Below, piece after piece: positions 12,515-25,074 of a stretch of 64,000 nucleotides of DNA. The stretch's first letter is position 1. Each line of letters starts with the position of its first letter. The notes under the pieces are model-generated. The model ran no database searches. It had not been told where the DNA came from and worked only from the letters and a program-made list of their open reading frames with translations. Source of the DNA: Garcia nutans (lineage: Eukaryota > Streptophyta > Magnoliopsida > Malpighiales > Euphorbiaceae); NCBI GenBank assembly GCA_947685225.1, contig CANTUV010000035.1, forward strand, positions 44,392,001 through 44,456,000, read 5' to 3'. The translations under genes and the position numbers were made by a program.

Positions 12515-14422
12515 TATGAGCAGGGATTTTCGCTCCCACTCCTGGTGGAATGGTTCTTGTGACTTCAACACTGTTTAGGCTCGAGGCCTTAGAGAACACG
12601 GACCTAAGTCTAGAGAAAATGGAGTCACCACCCGGATGGGCCGGGAAAAAGAAAGGGGTGGATGACTCGATTCCTAAGGAATCCCCAACCCCCTAATGGG
12701 TTTGGAAAGTTGGGTACGTGTGGGGAAGGTAAGAAATTGCCCATCACCCCCACAACGCCCGGTTCATTGGAACTGGCCTCCTTTACGAGTCTTAATATTA
12801 TAAAATTCTTAAATATAACAATATTATCCATATTACATGCACCAATTAAGCATCATTATATTAAAATCAAAGCAATGTTCAAGCAAAATAAATAAATGGA
12901 CACCCATCCGAGGATGGAAACATGTCCTTACATCATCCATGTCTAAACTAATAGGACACCCACCAAAAGGTGGAAACATGTCCTTTACATTGGTCTAAAA
13001 TATAAAAGCAATTTAAATTACATGATATTTAACTAATGAGATACCCACAAAATGGAAACATACCTCTTACACTTTTAATACTAAAACAACCAAATAATAA
13101 CCACAATAATAAAGAGAATATCCATCCATGATAAATTAAATAAATCAAGTATTGAAATTAAATAAATCAACCATTAGAACATATAATAAACTACATAATC
13201 AAATCTAACATTAAATAAAGTAATAAATATATAAATTTAGAATTTGCATCTCAGAATAGGGTTTTTGGAATTAGGGTTTTTGAAATTAGGATTTAAATTG
13301 AGGTTTCATCATTTAGGGTTTGGGGGTTTTTTTGAGGTTGCTGGGATTATAAAATTTAGGGTTTAAGAAATTTTAAGGTTTCTATGAAACTAGGGTTTAG
13401 GAATTAAGTTATTGGAATTAGGGTTTGGGTCTATGTTTGGGAATTAAGCAATTGGAGTTTCTGGAATTAAAGGATCTTGACATTTTAGAATTTGATAAGG
13501 GCTTTGGTGTTTTGAATTTTGGAAATAGATTTTATAAATTTAGGTTTGGAATTTAGAAAAAGTTTAGCGTTTTGGAAAATTAAGAAAACAATTAGGGTTT
13601 TGGGAATTAATAAAATGATTTAAGGTTTTAGAAAATTGGAAAGCAAAATAGGGTTTTGGGAATTAATAAAACGATTTAAGGTTTTGGAAAATTGGAAAGC
13701 AGATTAGGATTTATCAATTTATACTATTGAATCAAAGTGATAAAAAAAATAAACAAAAAAACAGTAAGAACAATTAAATGATATAACAATTGAATGTTTA
13801 AGCAAATTCAAGATTAAGACACAAAACCTACGTTGAAGGTTACTCCAAATTATTTTTTGGATGAACAATAACAAAGGCGGTAATGCTGCCTTTGATGGAT
13901 TGATTATTTGATGAGTGTTCGTTGTTGCTGCTTTCTTTTTTTTCTCAATTGCAGCTCTCTGCCTTTCCTTTTAGGTTATTTTTTTCGTCTTCCTCCTTTG
14001 TTCATTTTTTAATGTGGTATTTATAGGAAAATAAAGAGTCATAATCCTATGTTAATAAGGAAATATGAATTGTTTAGGAAAAATTAGGAAATAGGGTAAA
14101 ACAAGGTTTGGTTAAAAAATCGACAGCGTGCTGGCTGTCGAGCCTGTGGGCTGTCCTGGCAGAAATTGCGCTGGCAAAAATGGGCGCGTTGGGCCAATTC
14201 TCCCCCAGATGCCATCTGCGGCAAAATGGGATAGCCCAATTTGCCCCCAGATGCCATATGCGGCAAAATTAGGACAGCCAATTCGCCCCCAGATGATTTC
14301 TGCGGCATTAAAAATAACTATGAAATATTATTAGTAATTAAAATATTATTAAAATAAATAAAATACCACAAAAATTATTTTAGACTATCGGATTTGAATG
14401 GGTCAAAAATTAAGGGTCTACA
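12515..14422 (-). repeat. 5' LTR of B1
   Basis: Matches 1598-3623 throughout. It ends TATGAGC at 12515, a mutated TGTGAGC. It lacks about 95 bp that the left LTR has near 3435-3530. It contains hairpin modules at 12898-12927 and 12953-12984 and the GC-rich cassette at 14200-14305. Length 1908 bp. Confidence 0.87.
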
Positions 14423-15725
14423 GATAAAATAAGGCAATGTGCCTAGTTTGATCATGAGAAAATGAGAAAAGTTTTGATAAAGGAATTATGAAAGAATTTG
14501 ATAATGAGAAATATGAATAAATTGTGTGCCTAGTATGTTATTCAATTTTTAGAGTTCTGGGTTTGGCGGCATGCCTATGATTGCCTACGAGCTAAACGCT
14601 GGAATGGTGAAAAGACTGGGTCGTAAGCCAAGCCAGCTGATAAATATGATGTTTTTGGGGTGAAAAGACTAGGTCATAAGCCTCAAAAACTGTAGAAGTC
14701 TAGTCAGGTTGAGGACTAAGATAATAGGGCCTAAGGCTCTAGCCGAGTTGAGGTCTAAGAGGCTGGGGCTTTTACATTATCCATAGATATATTGCCTACG
14801 GGGCTAGACACATGGTGTCATTATGGACCAAAGCAGTAACTCTGAAATTTGAATAGCATATTAGATCCTTTTTGGGCCTATGCTTGTCTTTGGTTTAATG
14901 TAAATTATGAATTGTGATACAATTGAGCAATATAATGCTATGAGTTGTGATTATGAAATATTTTAAAAATATAAGAAAGTAGAATGATGTGACATCTATA
15001 TGCATTGTGCATTGGCATTGCATTGAGTTTTATTGTTATTATCAAAGTTTGTACCACTAGGCTTCGGCTTAGCGAGATTGTAATTCATCGCACAGGTGTC
15101 ATGGATGATTTGGTAGAGCTGGAGAGTTCTACTAGACCTAGTCGGGTCTAGGTTTGTATTTATTGAGCTTGAAAAGCTATTTTTGGGTACATCAAGATCA
15201 TAGCCAGTTGCCAGCATGTAGATATTTGATATTACAATGTATTTTGATATTATATATGTTATGATATGTGTTTGGAAGTATATAATGTAAATTGTAAAGA
15301 ATATTTTGAATAATTTGTTCAGATGGGATTTTATATATGTTGTTAATTTATATATCTATATATAAGTATTTTGAGAAAATATGGAGAAATTGAGAAGCAT
15401 TGGTGAAATGGTGAATTGATTTTTATTGGGAGTGTTTGCTTTATGCAGGTTGTGTTTTGCTGAATTTTGGGAACATTCAAATTACAAACAAAACTTTGGC
15501 AAATTTTTCCCAGAGATTTTCATATAAAATATTTATTTTGGATTTCTATAACAAGCAAAGAATATTTATATACTATTTATTTTATATATTAGTATTTGGA
15601 ATCTTAAAACAGAAAAATATAAAATTTTTTATTAAATCGATCTGTAACATTTTTATACCGTATATGCATATTTTACATATGCTGAAAATATGTACTGTAC
15701 GTATATAGAGTATAAGGGTGTTACA
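14423..15725 (-). mobile_element. LTR of family C (copy C1), right part
   Basis: Continues the sequence interrupted at 1597. The right terminus is GGGTGTTACA at 15716-15725, the reverse complement of TGTAACACCC, matching the TGTAACACTCTTATACCC start of C2 at 52059. No coding sequence. Confidence 0.6.
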
Positions 15726-17689
15726 CATCACATGGTATCTTGCATCAAAGCCATTGTGTTCACACCATCTTGGTCGCTTTTCAAATAAAGAAACCATGAT
15801 GGGGATAACTATGAACCCTTATTCTATACCCAAATTATATTGTATGTAATCGTGACTTTAACTAAGTTAGAATCATTCAAATTGGAATTCTAATGGACTC
15901 GAACAGGCCTAAACTGGCCCAAACCAAGCTTGAAAATCCTCAAATTTGAACTTGATGAAAAATCCTCAATTTTTCCCTTAAATAAAAGCCTACATGATAT
16001 CAAATCCAATGCAATAAGAATCACTCAAATCGAACATCGGATGGCTCTGAATGAACCATTTAAAGTCATGAGCTGCAGGAGGCTACTAGTGCACAGGCGG
16101 CAGCCAGGTCTACTGTCGCCACACCCTAGGTGGTGGCCAAGCAACAAGTGACCAACATACCTTGGGCAACAGCCACACATCCAATAACCATTGCTGCTCA
16201 CACAGTGGCTGGGGATTGCTCCGACAACATGGTAGGTGCTGCTCAGGCATTGCCTAGCCTGCCTATCCACCATATCTATGTTGTAATCTCACATAAAAAA
16301 TTTACAACCTTTGCACCCTAAGCTTGGCTCTAAATAGCCTAGCTTAATCCTACATTGAAAAATGATCATCTTCACCCCCTCTTGGCTTAACTATAATTAG
16401 TAAGCTTCCCATAGCTTCCAAGACACACCAACCAACCAAGCAAACCTATTTGCTAGTTGGCTTTCTCCTTCTCCCTCTTTTGTTCTTAAAAGTAAAAGGT
16501 TAAAGCTTCCTTAGTAAGAACTGCCTAAATTTAGCTTCCTTAGCTAGCTTGGGTGCTTGATCCATATTTGGGTGTTTATTTTCTTTAAACAACCTCAACT
16601 CCATTGCTTCCTTAGTACTCCAAGCCTTCCAAGCCCAAGTTAAGGCCCATGTCTTTCATCAAGGTAAAGTCAAGGCCCAAGCTTTCCATCAAGGTCAAGT
16701 TTAGGCCCAAGCCTTCAATCAAGTCCAAGTCAAGGCCTAAGCCTTCCATCAAGCTCAAGTCAAGGCCTAAGCCTACCACCAATCCCAAGTTAAGGCCCAA
16801 GACTTCCATCAAGCCCAAAGTTAAGCAAAGCACAAGAAAAACTCTAAATGTAACTCTTGAACTCATCTATTTCAATTCTGTAAAATAACAAACCTAAATT
16901 AAACTAAGCCCTTTGCAATTAAAGGAATGAACTACTAAGGGCCCTAATTCCCATTCAAAGGGATATGTAAGCATAGGTTGGAATTTCACTCCACGGGACG
17001 GGCCCACCTAAAAGCCATAAAATTGGTTTTTCTTCTTTCTCTTATTATTTATTTCCAAATTATGATCTATTTTTCTTTTTATATTATTTTAATCTTTTTA
17101 GAGATTTGTGCTTAACCTAGTTCCCATTAGGGCTAAAGTTAGAGCTTTCCTTTGTATGATTTATTTGGAGTTGTAATTTAATTACTTGTTCTCTTTAAAT
17201 TTTATGGATGTCATATTTAACCTTGTCCATGCATATTAATAATTTTCATTCATGCTATTTGTTGTCATCACATGAAAATTAATTTTTTTCTAAAAGTTAA
17301 GGTTTAATTAAAGGGGAATTTCTTTTTGCTTAAAATCAACTTGAAAATCTAGCTCGAGATTTATCATGATTGGTTTCAGATTAGTGCCTTTTATGTATAA
17401 AAATAAATATTTTTCATGGAGCCAAACAAGATGGATTTTTCCTTAAGTTTTTCCAAACCAAATAAATTGAAGTGGCAACTCTCCAATAAAGCTTTCAAAA
17501 CAAAGTCATCCTCTCTTTTCAAAATAAAAGGAGAGTAATTCTTTTTTCAAAATAAAAAGATCAATTTTAAACTCATACTTACTGAAGTAATTGGAGACCG
17601 TACATGCGGTGTTGTGTGAGCTCAAATCCAAATGAGCATTTTGACTCCTCTTAGCGGCCAGATCGATGCTTAGGTGAGGCCTCACACAT
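15726..17689. other. Unassigned intergenic sequence with a 30-bp minisatellite
   Basis: No protein, RNA gene or terminal repeat was recognised. A 30-bp tandem repeat (about seven copies) lies at 16620-16830. The block 16050-16310 is less AT-rich than its surroundings and holds short open frames on both strands with no recognisable domain. 16900-17690 is AT-rich and featureless to me. Confidence 0.5.
16620..16830. repeat. 30-bp minisatellite, about seven units, open on both strands
   Basis: Units have the form AAGGCCTAAGCCTTCCATCA plus a CAAG-containing 10-bp tail. Because the unit length is a multiple of three, frames stay open on both strands: RPKPSIKxKS repeats on plus and GLGLDLDLxE repeats on minus. 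There is no start context, domain or flanking coding sequence, so I treat it as a repeat and not a gene. Confidence 0.8.
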
Positions 17690-19201
17690 GGGATTATGTT
17701 TGCCTAGAGCAAAGGGATTAGAAGACTTAAAGTTGAGATTGATAGTAACTATTTGGTAAGATTGATTATGAATGATAATGGTAAAACTGGCTCAAATGCT
17801 CCACTAGTAGGATTGAGCATCTTAGAGATTTTTGAACATATTCAAATATCCAGACTAAAATATCCAGAACTGAAAAGATTCGTCGACTTTTTGACTTTCT
17901 CCGAACTGAATCGTACCAATTTTTATAATATGGGACAATTTTTAGGCTATACTCATACCAAGAATCATACAAAAATGAACCATATCATAATGAACTAAAT
18001 AATCGAAATGATAACTGATTTATAATAATATAAAAGTATATTTTACTATATTGATTTATTAGTTAATATTTAATATTTTTAAAAATGTATTCAACTTATT
18101 ATATTAATTCATATTATGCCATATTATTTATTCACTTTACACTTTCTAAGTTTCTATAATATACTTAATTTATATATATATACCTTATTTTTTTATTGTA
18201 TTAATTTATATATATATATACCTTATTTTTTTATTGTATATATTCAATCATAATTATATATTAGTAGTAAAAAAAATTATATGATAATTAATATAGATTA
18301 CGAAGTATTTGATATTGATAATTTTTTGCTAATTGTATGTTAAAATATATCTAAAATTAGTTAATTTAGATTGTTAAGATATTTAAATTTGAAGTTATTT
18401 TATTTTATTGTCTCATATTTTACTAAATGGATTTATCATCTAATATTTAATATTATGTAAATAACTAAAACAATTTTCTTAATTTAACTACAAAATAAAA
18501 TAAAATAAAATAAATATAAACATAAATATAAATATAAATAAATAGTTAAGTAAATACAATTAAGTAATTTTTAATTATAAATAAAATATATAAATATTAT
18601 TATTAATTTGTCATTAATAAAAGTAATTTTATAATTTATTTTAAAATTAACTTTAATATTTTTTATTGCTAATACAATTAATTAGTATTATATTGCTTAA
18701 ATTTGAAAAAAAAAAAAACAATTCCAAATCTCTGAATCTGCATATGCATATTGAACCAAAATTGCTCCGTTAGAACTAAATCTCCGAAACCGTATTGTTC
18801 CAATTTTTTCAAAATAATACAATATGGATATTTTTATTTCTGTTCGATTCGAGTTTCAGACATCAAAATCTCTAAATTTTGGTTTGGTTTTAGAGATATC
18901 CAGACCTCTATATTGGATAAAATTGTGCTCAACCCTATCCGCTGGTACACAAGATAAAAGAGCTTCTAGTTTGGGATTGACAAGTTGAACTCAAGCATGT
19001 TTATAGAGAGGCGAACCAGTTAGTGGATCACCTTGCTTCACTCGCAAAAAATTTACAGTTGGTGTACATGAACTTAGAGATCCTCCTATAGATCTTGGAG
19101 TGTGGTTAAGATATGACTTTATAGGAGTGGCTCAGCCTAGAGCTATTGTCATCTGAGTTGCTAGGATGCTTTCCTTCCCTTGTGATATAAAGAAAAAAAA
19201 T
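17690..19201 (+). pseudogene. 3' end of a LINE ORF2 (RNase H), split by an hAT-like element
   Basis: Plant L1-type LINE ORF2 ends in an RNase H domain. The fragment 17690-17807 reads, with a frameshift, GLCLPRAKGLEDL then KVEIDSNYLVRLI, the middle of that domain. After the insertion, frames at 18946-19165 read VHKIKELL, then HVYREANQLVDHLASLAKNL, the conserved C-terminal RNase H segment, followed by a decayed PP..L..D-like tail. An A-rich stretch (19188-19201) fits a poly(A) remnant. Stops and frameshifts show that it is dead. Only the 3' portion is present, consistent with 5' truncation. Confidence 0.7.
17808..18937. mobile_element. Non-autonomous hAT-like terminal-inverted-repeat element
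   Basis: The ends TAGGATTGAGCAT (17808) and GTGCTCAACCCTA (18937) are inverted copies with two differences. The flanking 8-mers TCCACTAG (17800-17807) and TCCGCTGG (18938-18945) match at six of eight positions, as expected for an aged 8-bp hAT target duplication. Removing the element restores the RNase H reading of the host LINE. The subterminal regions are mutually inverted, with motifs such as TCGATTCGAG. No transposase is visible. The core is very AT-rich, with a 35-bp direct duplication at about 18165-18243. Confidence 0.7.
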
Positions 19202-19959
19202 TGCACATAATGTTGAAATTATATATCAAGCGGTAACTTAAATTTGGATGAACTTATGTACTCATTCATACTAAATATCCACCCAATATTTAAAGAAAAA
19301 TAAAATATTATATAAATATACTAAAATCCAAAAATAAATACATATGTCTTCCTCCACTTTTTATATCACTAAGATCAAATTTAATAACGGTGATAACATC
19401 ACAAATTTCAATCACTCTTTGTTCATGTGAACCTTCAAAAATTTTGGTTATTTAAATTAGTTGAATTAAGCTCATATTATATCAAGATGTGAAACATATA
19501 AAAGCTAAAAGTTAAAAAAAATTATGATTTCTATATATAATAATATTTTAATGTAGCTCTCTCTCCAGTAGAGATAACCCATCCTCTATTGCCCTTGCTA
19601 ATCGACTAGTGTCCATTCCCACCACCTCCTTCATCTAGGTATCTCTTCCCTGCTCTCTCTCTCTCTTTTATCCTTCCCCAACAAATCTCGTTGTGGCCAC
19701 ATCTATCATATCAAGCTATTGTATTTCTCTAAGAAAGATAGTCCAAGCTTAGTTTCATTGATATACTGCCATATTGTACTAGAGCCAACATTTTGTAGCT
19801 GCACTAGAAAAAGAAGATGACTAATTTTGCAAATCTTTTCACAATTTGCTTTATAAGGAACAACTTACTATTTCCTCAGCTAGGGTTTGTTCATACCCTG
19901 TTTATCTCTTCTTGCAATTATGAGCTAGGATTTAACAGTATCCTTTGTTTATCTTTGCT
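19202..19959. other. Unassigned AT-rich sequence
   Basis: No gene was recognised between the poly(A)-like end of the LINE fragment and the first readable endonuclease codons of the next LINE. A CT-rich stretch lies at 19555-19680. Part of it may be 5' sequence of the next LINE. Confidence 0.5.
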
Positions 19960-22900
19960 AATGTTATTGGCATTATAGTTTGGAATTATGTGGCGTTTGG
20001 TGTTGCTATGACCTAAAAGGCACTTAAAGATCATATTTCACCTACAAAATAGGCTTGGTGTTCATATAAGAGACCAAACACAAGAAAAAATTTATGGAAG
20101 CTTAGAGGAGAAAACTTCAATTCCAATTTGCTGAATATGTTGATATATAAGGAAATGAAGGTGGGTTAACTCTTTGGTGGAAGGATAATTGGCTAGTGCA
20201 TGTCTTGGAAGTAAGCCTAAATTTTATTTATTGCTTTTTATATGACCCTAATTGTAATTTCTTAGTGAGTACTTTTATCTATGGATCTCTTTATAAACAA
20301 GATAAGAAATGAATTTTTCACAAAATAGTTGAACTCAACCTAGGACCTTCTATTCCATATCTTTGTCTAGAGGGCTTTAATCAAATTTGTTGTCTTCATG
20401 AGAAATGGGGTGGAAACCAATGGGATATAGGAGGACTTGAGTTTTTTAGAAATTGATGGATGATCTCTTGTTGATTGACTTAGGCTTTAAAGGAGGAAAA
20501 TTCATTTGGTCTAATAAAAAAGAGGGTATTTATAATATTCAACAAAGATTAGATAATGGCCTTTCGAATATGAATTGGAAACTCAAGTTTGACAAAGCCC
20601 ATATTATTCAAAGATATCTACTAGGCTCAGATCACATATTCATAATTCTCAACTTGAAATATACTCCTCTTAAACAAAAGGTAAGGTTTAAGTTAGTAGT
20701 TAAATGGATCAGAAAAGCATATTATGGGGATAAAATTAAATAGGCTTAGTCTAATCATAGTGAGGGCTCACCTATAGAGATTCTTAACAATAAATGGATT
20801 GCCACAGCCAAAACACTTATAGTGTGGAACCATCATTGTAATTTGAATGCAAAGATGGGTTATAGAAAATATCAAGCAACAAATAGAGGAATTGTATTCT
20901 TCCATTCAAATAAGGAATTTTCATGAACAAGAAAGCAATTTCCTTAAAGAGATTAGTAGACTTTTGAACCATTCATTAAAGGTTGACTAACATAATTTTG
21001 AAGTTAAAAAAAATATGGGTGCATAGATAGATGATGAAAATAAGATTAATGGCAAGGTCATGGACTTTTATAAGAATTTGTATTCAACAGCTTCTACAAG
21101 TCACCAAGATCTAGTAATTGAACACTTCCACATTCAAGTTCTGAATCAACTGAATTCGTCTATTTGTTTAGTTCCCTCCCCTGAAGAGATATATACGGTG
21201 ACAAAGAATATGGGTGCATTCAAAGCTTTAGTGTCAGACGAAAACCCAAGTTTCTTCTACTAACTATTCTAGTTAATTATTACAGTGGAGGTTATCTAAG
21301 AAGTTTAGAACTTCTTTTAGGAAGGTATTGTCTCCATCTCTAAATGTAACTAATATTGTTCTCATATCCAAGGTACCTAATCTTGAAACCCTTCAACATT
21401 TTTGACCTATTTCTTTATGTAATTTTTCTTACAAAATCATATAAAATATCATTATAGCTAGATTAAAATCTTTCATGGATGGGATTATTGCATCGGAATA
21501 AGGTGCTTTTACCCTGGGCAGAGTCATTTATGAGAACATTCTCATTGTACATGAACTATTCCATTCTTTAAAATGTAGAAATCCCAACAAGAATTGTAAT
21601 ATGATTGCCAAATTGGAAATAAATAAAGCTTATGAGAAAATAGCTTGGCTCTTTTTGGAAAGAATTCTAAGTGCAGTGGGTTTTTGTGAAAGGGCTATCA
21701 TACTGTTTATGTGATGTGTCTCAACTGTCTCTTATAATGTCATTTTAAATGGTACGTATATTGGTTGTTTTAAGCCATCTAGAGATTTAATACATGGAGA
21801 TCCATTATCGCCTTCCCTATTTCAATTTATTATTAATGATTTATTTGCTCTTTTATACCAAGTTATGGAGGAAGGCATGGTTAGAGACATTCAACTAAAT
21901 AGAAATTCCCCTATATCACTCACTTACTTTTTCCTGAGGATACTCAAATGATTAATTAGCAGAAATCTAAAGTATCATTAGCAAGTCCACCTCAAATTAT
22001 CTAAAATTAAAAATTGTATGGGGATGAAGGTCATGGAGGAAGGGGAAAATATTTAGGCACACCTTCTCAATGGGGGATATCGAAAAAGGAACCTCTTTGT
22101 TCTTGAAAGATAAAATTTCTAATAAGATTCAATCTTGGAAATATAATCTTCTTTCACACGTTGGGAAGGAAGTAATGATCAAATTAGTGCTCATAATTAT
22201 CTCATCTCATGTAATGTCCTACTTTCTACTCTTGAATGGTTTTTCTAAGAATTTAGATCACATTATATCTATCTTTTGGTGGAAGTTTGATAAGGATGGC
22301 AAGGGTATCTATTGGAGACATTAGGGAACTCTTACTAATTTTAAATTTAGAGGAGGTTTAGGATTTAGTGACTTCCTTTATTTTTGATGTTGCTCTTATG
22401 GCAAAATAATGTTAGAAGTTGTTTCAAGATAAAGATTCTCCATGGGTTAAGTTACTCAAGTCCATTTATTATCCTAACTACTCATTTTTAGAAGCTAAGA
22501 TAGGTTCAAGACATTCATAGGGATGGAGAAGTATGCTTGAAACCAGGGACTATATACATGGGAGCATCAGATGGATGGAATAAGAAGGTGCTAGAATCAG
22601 CAATTGGGAAGATCCATGGATCCCCCATCTCCCCCAATTTCAGGTCCTTGGTAGTAGATCACACAAATCAAAGGTAACTTAGGTTGCAAACCTTATTGTT
22701 AGATAAGCAAGATGGAAAGAAAGTGTGATTAGAGCTAATTTCTCCAATGAGGTGGCATCAACTTCTTTAAAGATCCATTCTGCATCCCAATGAAAGAGCA
22801 GGTAAACTTATAGCAAAAATCTGTATATCAATTTTTATGTAATAGAAGGGAGGAATTATTTGCATCTTCTTCTATCTCCTCCACCTCATCTACTTATGTG

Positions 22901-23048
22901 TGGAAATCAATTTGGAAGCTCAATTTCCATCCTAAAATTAGGAATTTCCTTTAGAAATTGTGAGTGAATGCTATAGCTGTGAAACTTATTTTACATAGGA
23001 GATAGCTAAGTCAAGACACCAAGTGCCCCATTTGTAGAGAAGAGAAAG
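19960..23048 (+). pseudogene. LINE ORF2, endonuclease and reverse transcriptase part
   Basis: This is a decayed ORF2 of a plant L1-type non-LTR retrotransposon. In order: endonuclease N-terminus (about 19970-20200, with ETK at about 20065 and GGLTLWWKDNW at 20158-20195); endonuclease C-terminus (20360-20680, EKWGGNQWDI, DLGFKGGKFIWSN, QRLDNGL, GSDH); start of RT (21060-21260, DFYKNLY); decayed RT palm (21340-21950); RT thumb-like (22070-22320, GKEVMIKLV, ISIFWW); then the linker to the C-terminal zinc finger, ending in CPIC-like residues at 23020-23045, where B2 interrupts. Many stops and frameshifts are present. The frame continues across B2 at 48044. Confidence 0.8.
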
Positions 23049-25055
23049 TGTAGACCCTTGATTTTAGCCCTAAGCTATTTTAGTCCTAATTAAAGATGGC
23101 CTAAGTACTTATCGGTCCAATCTTAATGACTTAAACCTATTTTAAGCTTTTATCTTGATTAGTCCAAATTTTATAAGACCCAAATGAGTTCGGTTTTATT
23201 TTAAAACCTTGAAAAAGTCTGAAAGCGAGTTTTAAAATCGAAAAAATAGTCTAGAAGTCATTTTGGTTTGATAATGGATCATGCATGTCGAATTGGACCT
23301 GTCTGGTTTGATATGGATGGTCCATCCTAGTTCGACATGGGCACCCATATCGAACTAGAACTTGCCCAATTCGATATGGACACTAGTCCATGTCGAATGA
23401 AGATGTTTTTTGTTTAATATGGTCAGGTTCTAGCTCAAATTCAATCTATTTTTGTTTGACATGGTCACAGTTTATCACTATTTCAAATTATTTTAATTCG
23501 ATATACCTCAGATAAAATAGTGATTAAATAGGAAACTGAGACTCATTTTATAAATTTTAACCTAGTATTTTCTTATAAATACAAGGGCTAAAACAAGTAG
23601 CCAGAGGTAGCAATTATCAAGCAACAATAACCAAAATAGCAAGCATTTCCTTAGCAGTATCAAAGATTGAGTGAGAAGAAATAACAAACCATCAAACCAA
23701 GAAGGCAGTGGACGACTGTCTTCATCTTGTTCAACCAAGATTTTCCTACTGGTATGAATATAAAGTTTGATCAACGTGAAATATTGGTGGAACCAACAAC
23801 GAAGGTTTGAAATTCATCATCTAAATCTGTTTTAACATTCACAGTAACTCATCCATTCTTGTTTCATTATTTTATTTTATTCTTGCACTTTGATAAAATA
23901 TTACAGTAGCCATGATCCAATAACCCACTTAGTTAAACATGATTCACACGTATTTTAATTTATTTTTGTGTTTATTGTCCATTAAACTACTTAATTGATT
24001 TTCAAAATAATTTGTTTAAGCCAGTTTTAAATGTCACAGTGAATTAGTTTCCTTTAAAACCCTAATGTGTTTATAAAGACCAATAACCTTAAACCTATTT
24101 TCTCTAATTTACAAAACCATAATCTGTTTTCCAATTTCTAAAACCTAAATCAATTTTCTAAATAACCAAAAAACAAAACCCTAATTTCTATAAATATAAA
24201 ACCTTAGCTTACATAGAAACCCTAATTTTCCAACAAAACCATATCTTATAAACCGTTTACTTTTCGGGAGCGCTGCCCCGTTGACCCCTGCTCGCTAATT
24301 GGCTAGTGAGATCGCCGTATGCGATCCTTGGTCAATGGGGTCAATATTTATTTGTAGATTATATTCTTTGTTATTTATCCTTATTTAATTTTTAATTAAG
24401 CCCTAATTTTATTACTCTTTATGTGATGATTATTTATGTGTTTATGAGTTTATATTTATTTTTTTAGATTTAAAAGGAATTGTAAAAGGCATGTTTCCAT
24501 CTAGTGTGAGTGCCTTATTTATTTATTTTATATAATTTAATTTATTTTAAGGTTTTTGGGACAATTGTAAGGGACACGTTTTCACCTATGGTGGGTGTCT
24601 TATTTCATTTACTTTATTTTACTTTCTTTGTGGACATTGGACATTATTATAAGGGAATATTTCCATTTTATATGGGTGCCCATTTTGTTGATTTGAATTT
24701 TTTTAATTTAATGAATTTTTTTTATTTTCAATGTATGTAGTATGAATAATATCATAATGCTTAAGAATTTATAATATTTAGACCTGAAAATGAGGTCGGT
24801 TCCAATGAACCGAGCGTTATAGGGGTGCTGGGTCATTCTCACCTTTCCCATATGTATTCAATTTTTCGAACCCATTAGGGGGTTAGGGATTCCTTAAGAA
24901 TCAAGTTATCCACACCTTTCTTTTTTTTGGCCCATCTGGGTGGCGACTCCATTTTTTTCGAGTTTAGGCATGTGTTCTCTAAGGCCCTAAGCCTAACAGT
25001 GTCGAAGTCGCAAGAACCATTCCGCCGGGAGTAAGGACAAAAATACCCGTTGACA
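23049..25055 (+). repeat. 5' LTR of B2
   Basis: Starts TGTAGACCC and ends TTGACA (canonical CTCACA, decayed). Contains a cassette of TTCGATATGG/CCATATCGAA inverted repeats (23260-23480) not found in B1 or B4, AAACCCTAA-type motifs (24055-24240), and the three hairpin modules in the plus orientation (24490-24680). Length 2007 bp. Confidence 0.85.
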
Positions 25056-25056
25056 G

Positions 25057-25074
25057 TGGCAACTACACTGGGGA
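25057..25074 (+). promoter_or_regulatory. Decayed primer-binding site of B2
   Basis: TGGCAACTACACTGGGGA, two differences from the TGGCGACTCCACTGGGGA form in G and B4. It starts one base after the LTR end. Confidence 0.7.

Larger units (their letters stand above)
1598..14422 (-). mobile_element. Family B gag-only LTR retrotransposon, copy B1
   Basis: Read on the minus strand, the element has a 5' LTR (14422-12515), a primer-binding site (12513-12496), a leader of about 1.2 kb, a decayed gag (11325-9985), several kilobases of non-coding and tandem-repeat DNA, a polypurine tract, and a 3' LTR (3623-1598). No RT, protease or integrase motif appears in any frame, so it is a non-autonomous gag-only element, like the class called TR-GAG. 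Flanking 5-mers are GATAT and GATAA, an imperfect target duplication. The LTRs are roughly 93-95% identical by eye, apart from about 95 bp missing from the right LTR. A foreign solo LTR (family D) sits at 7012-9781. Confidence 0.85.
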
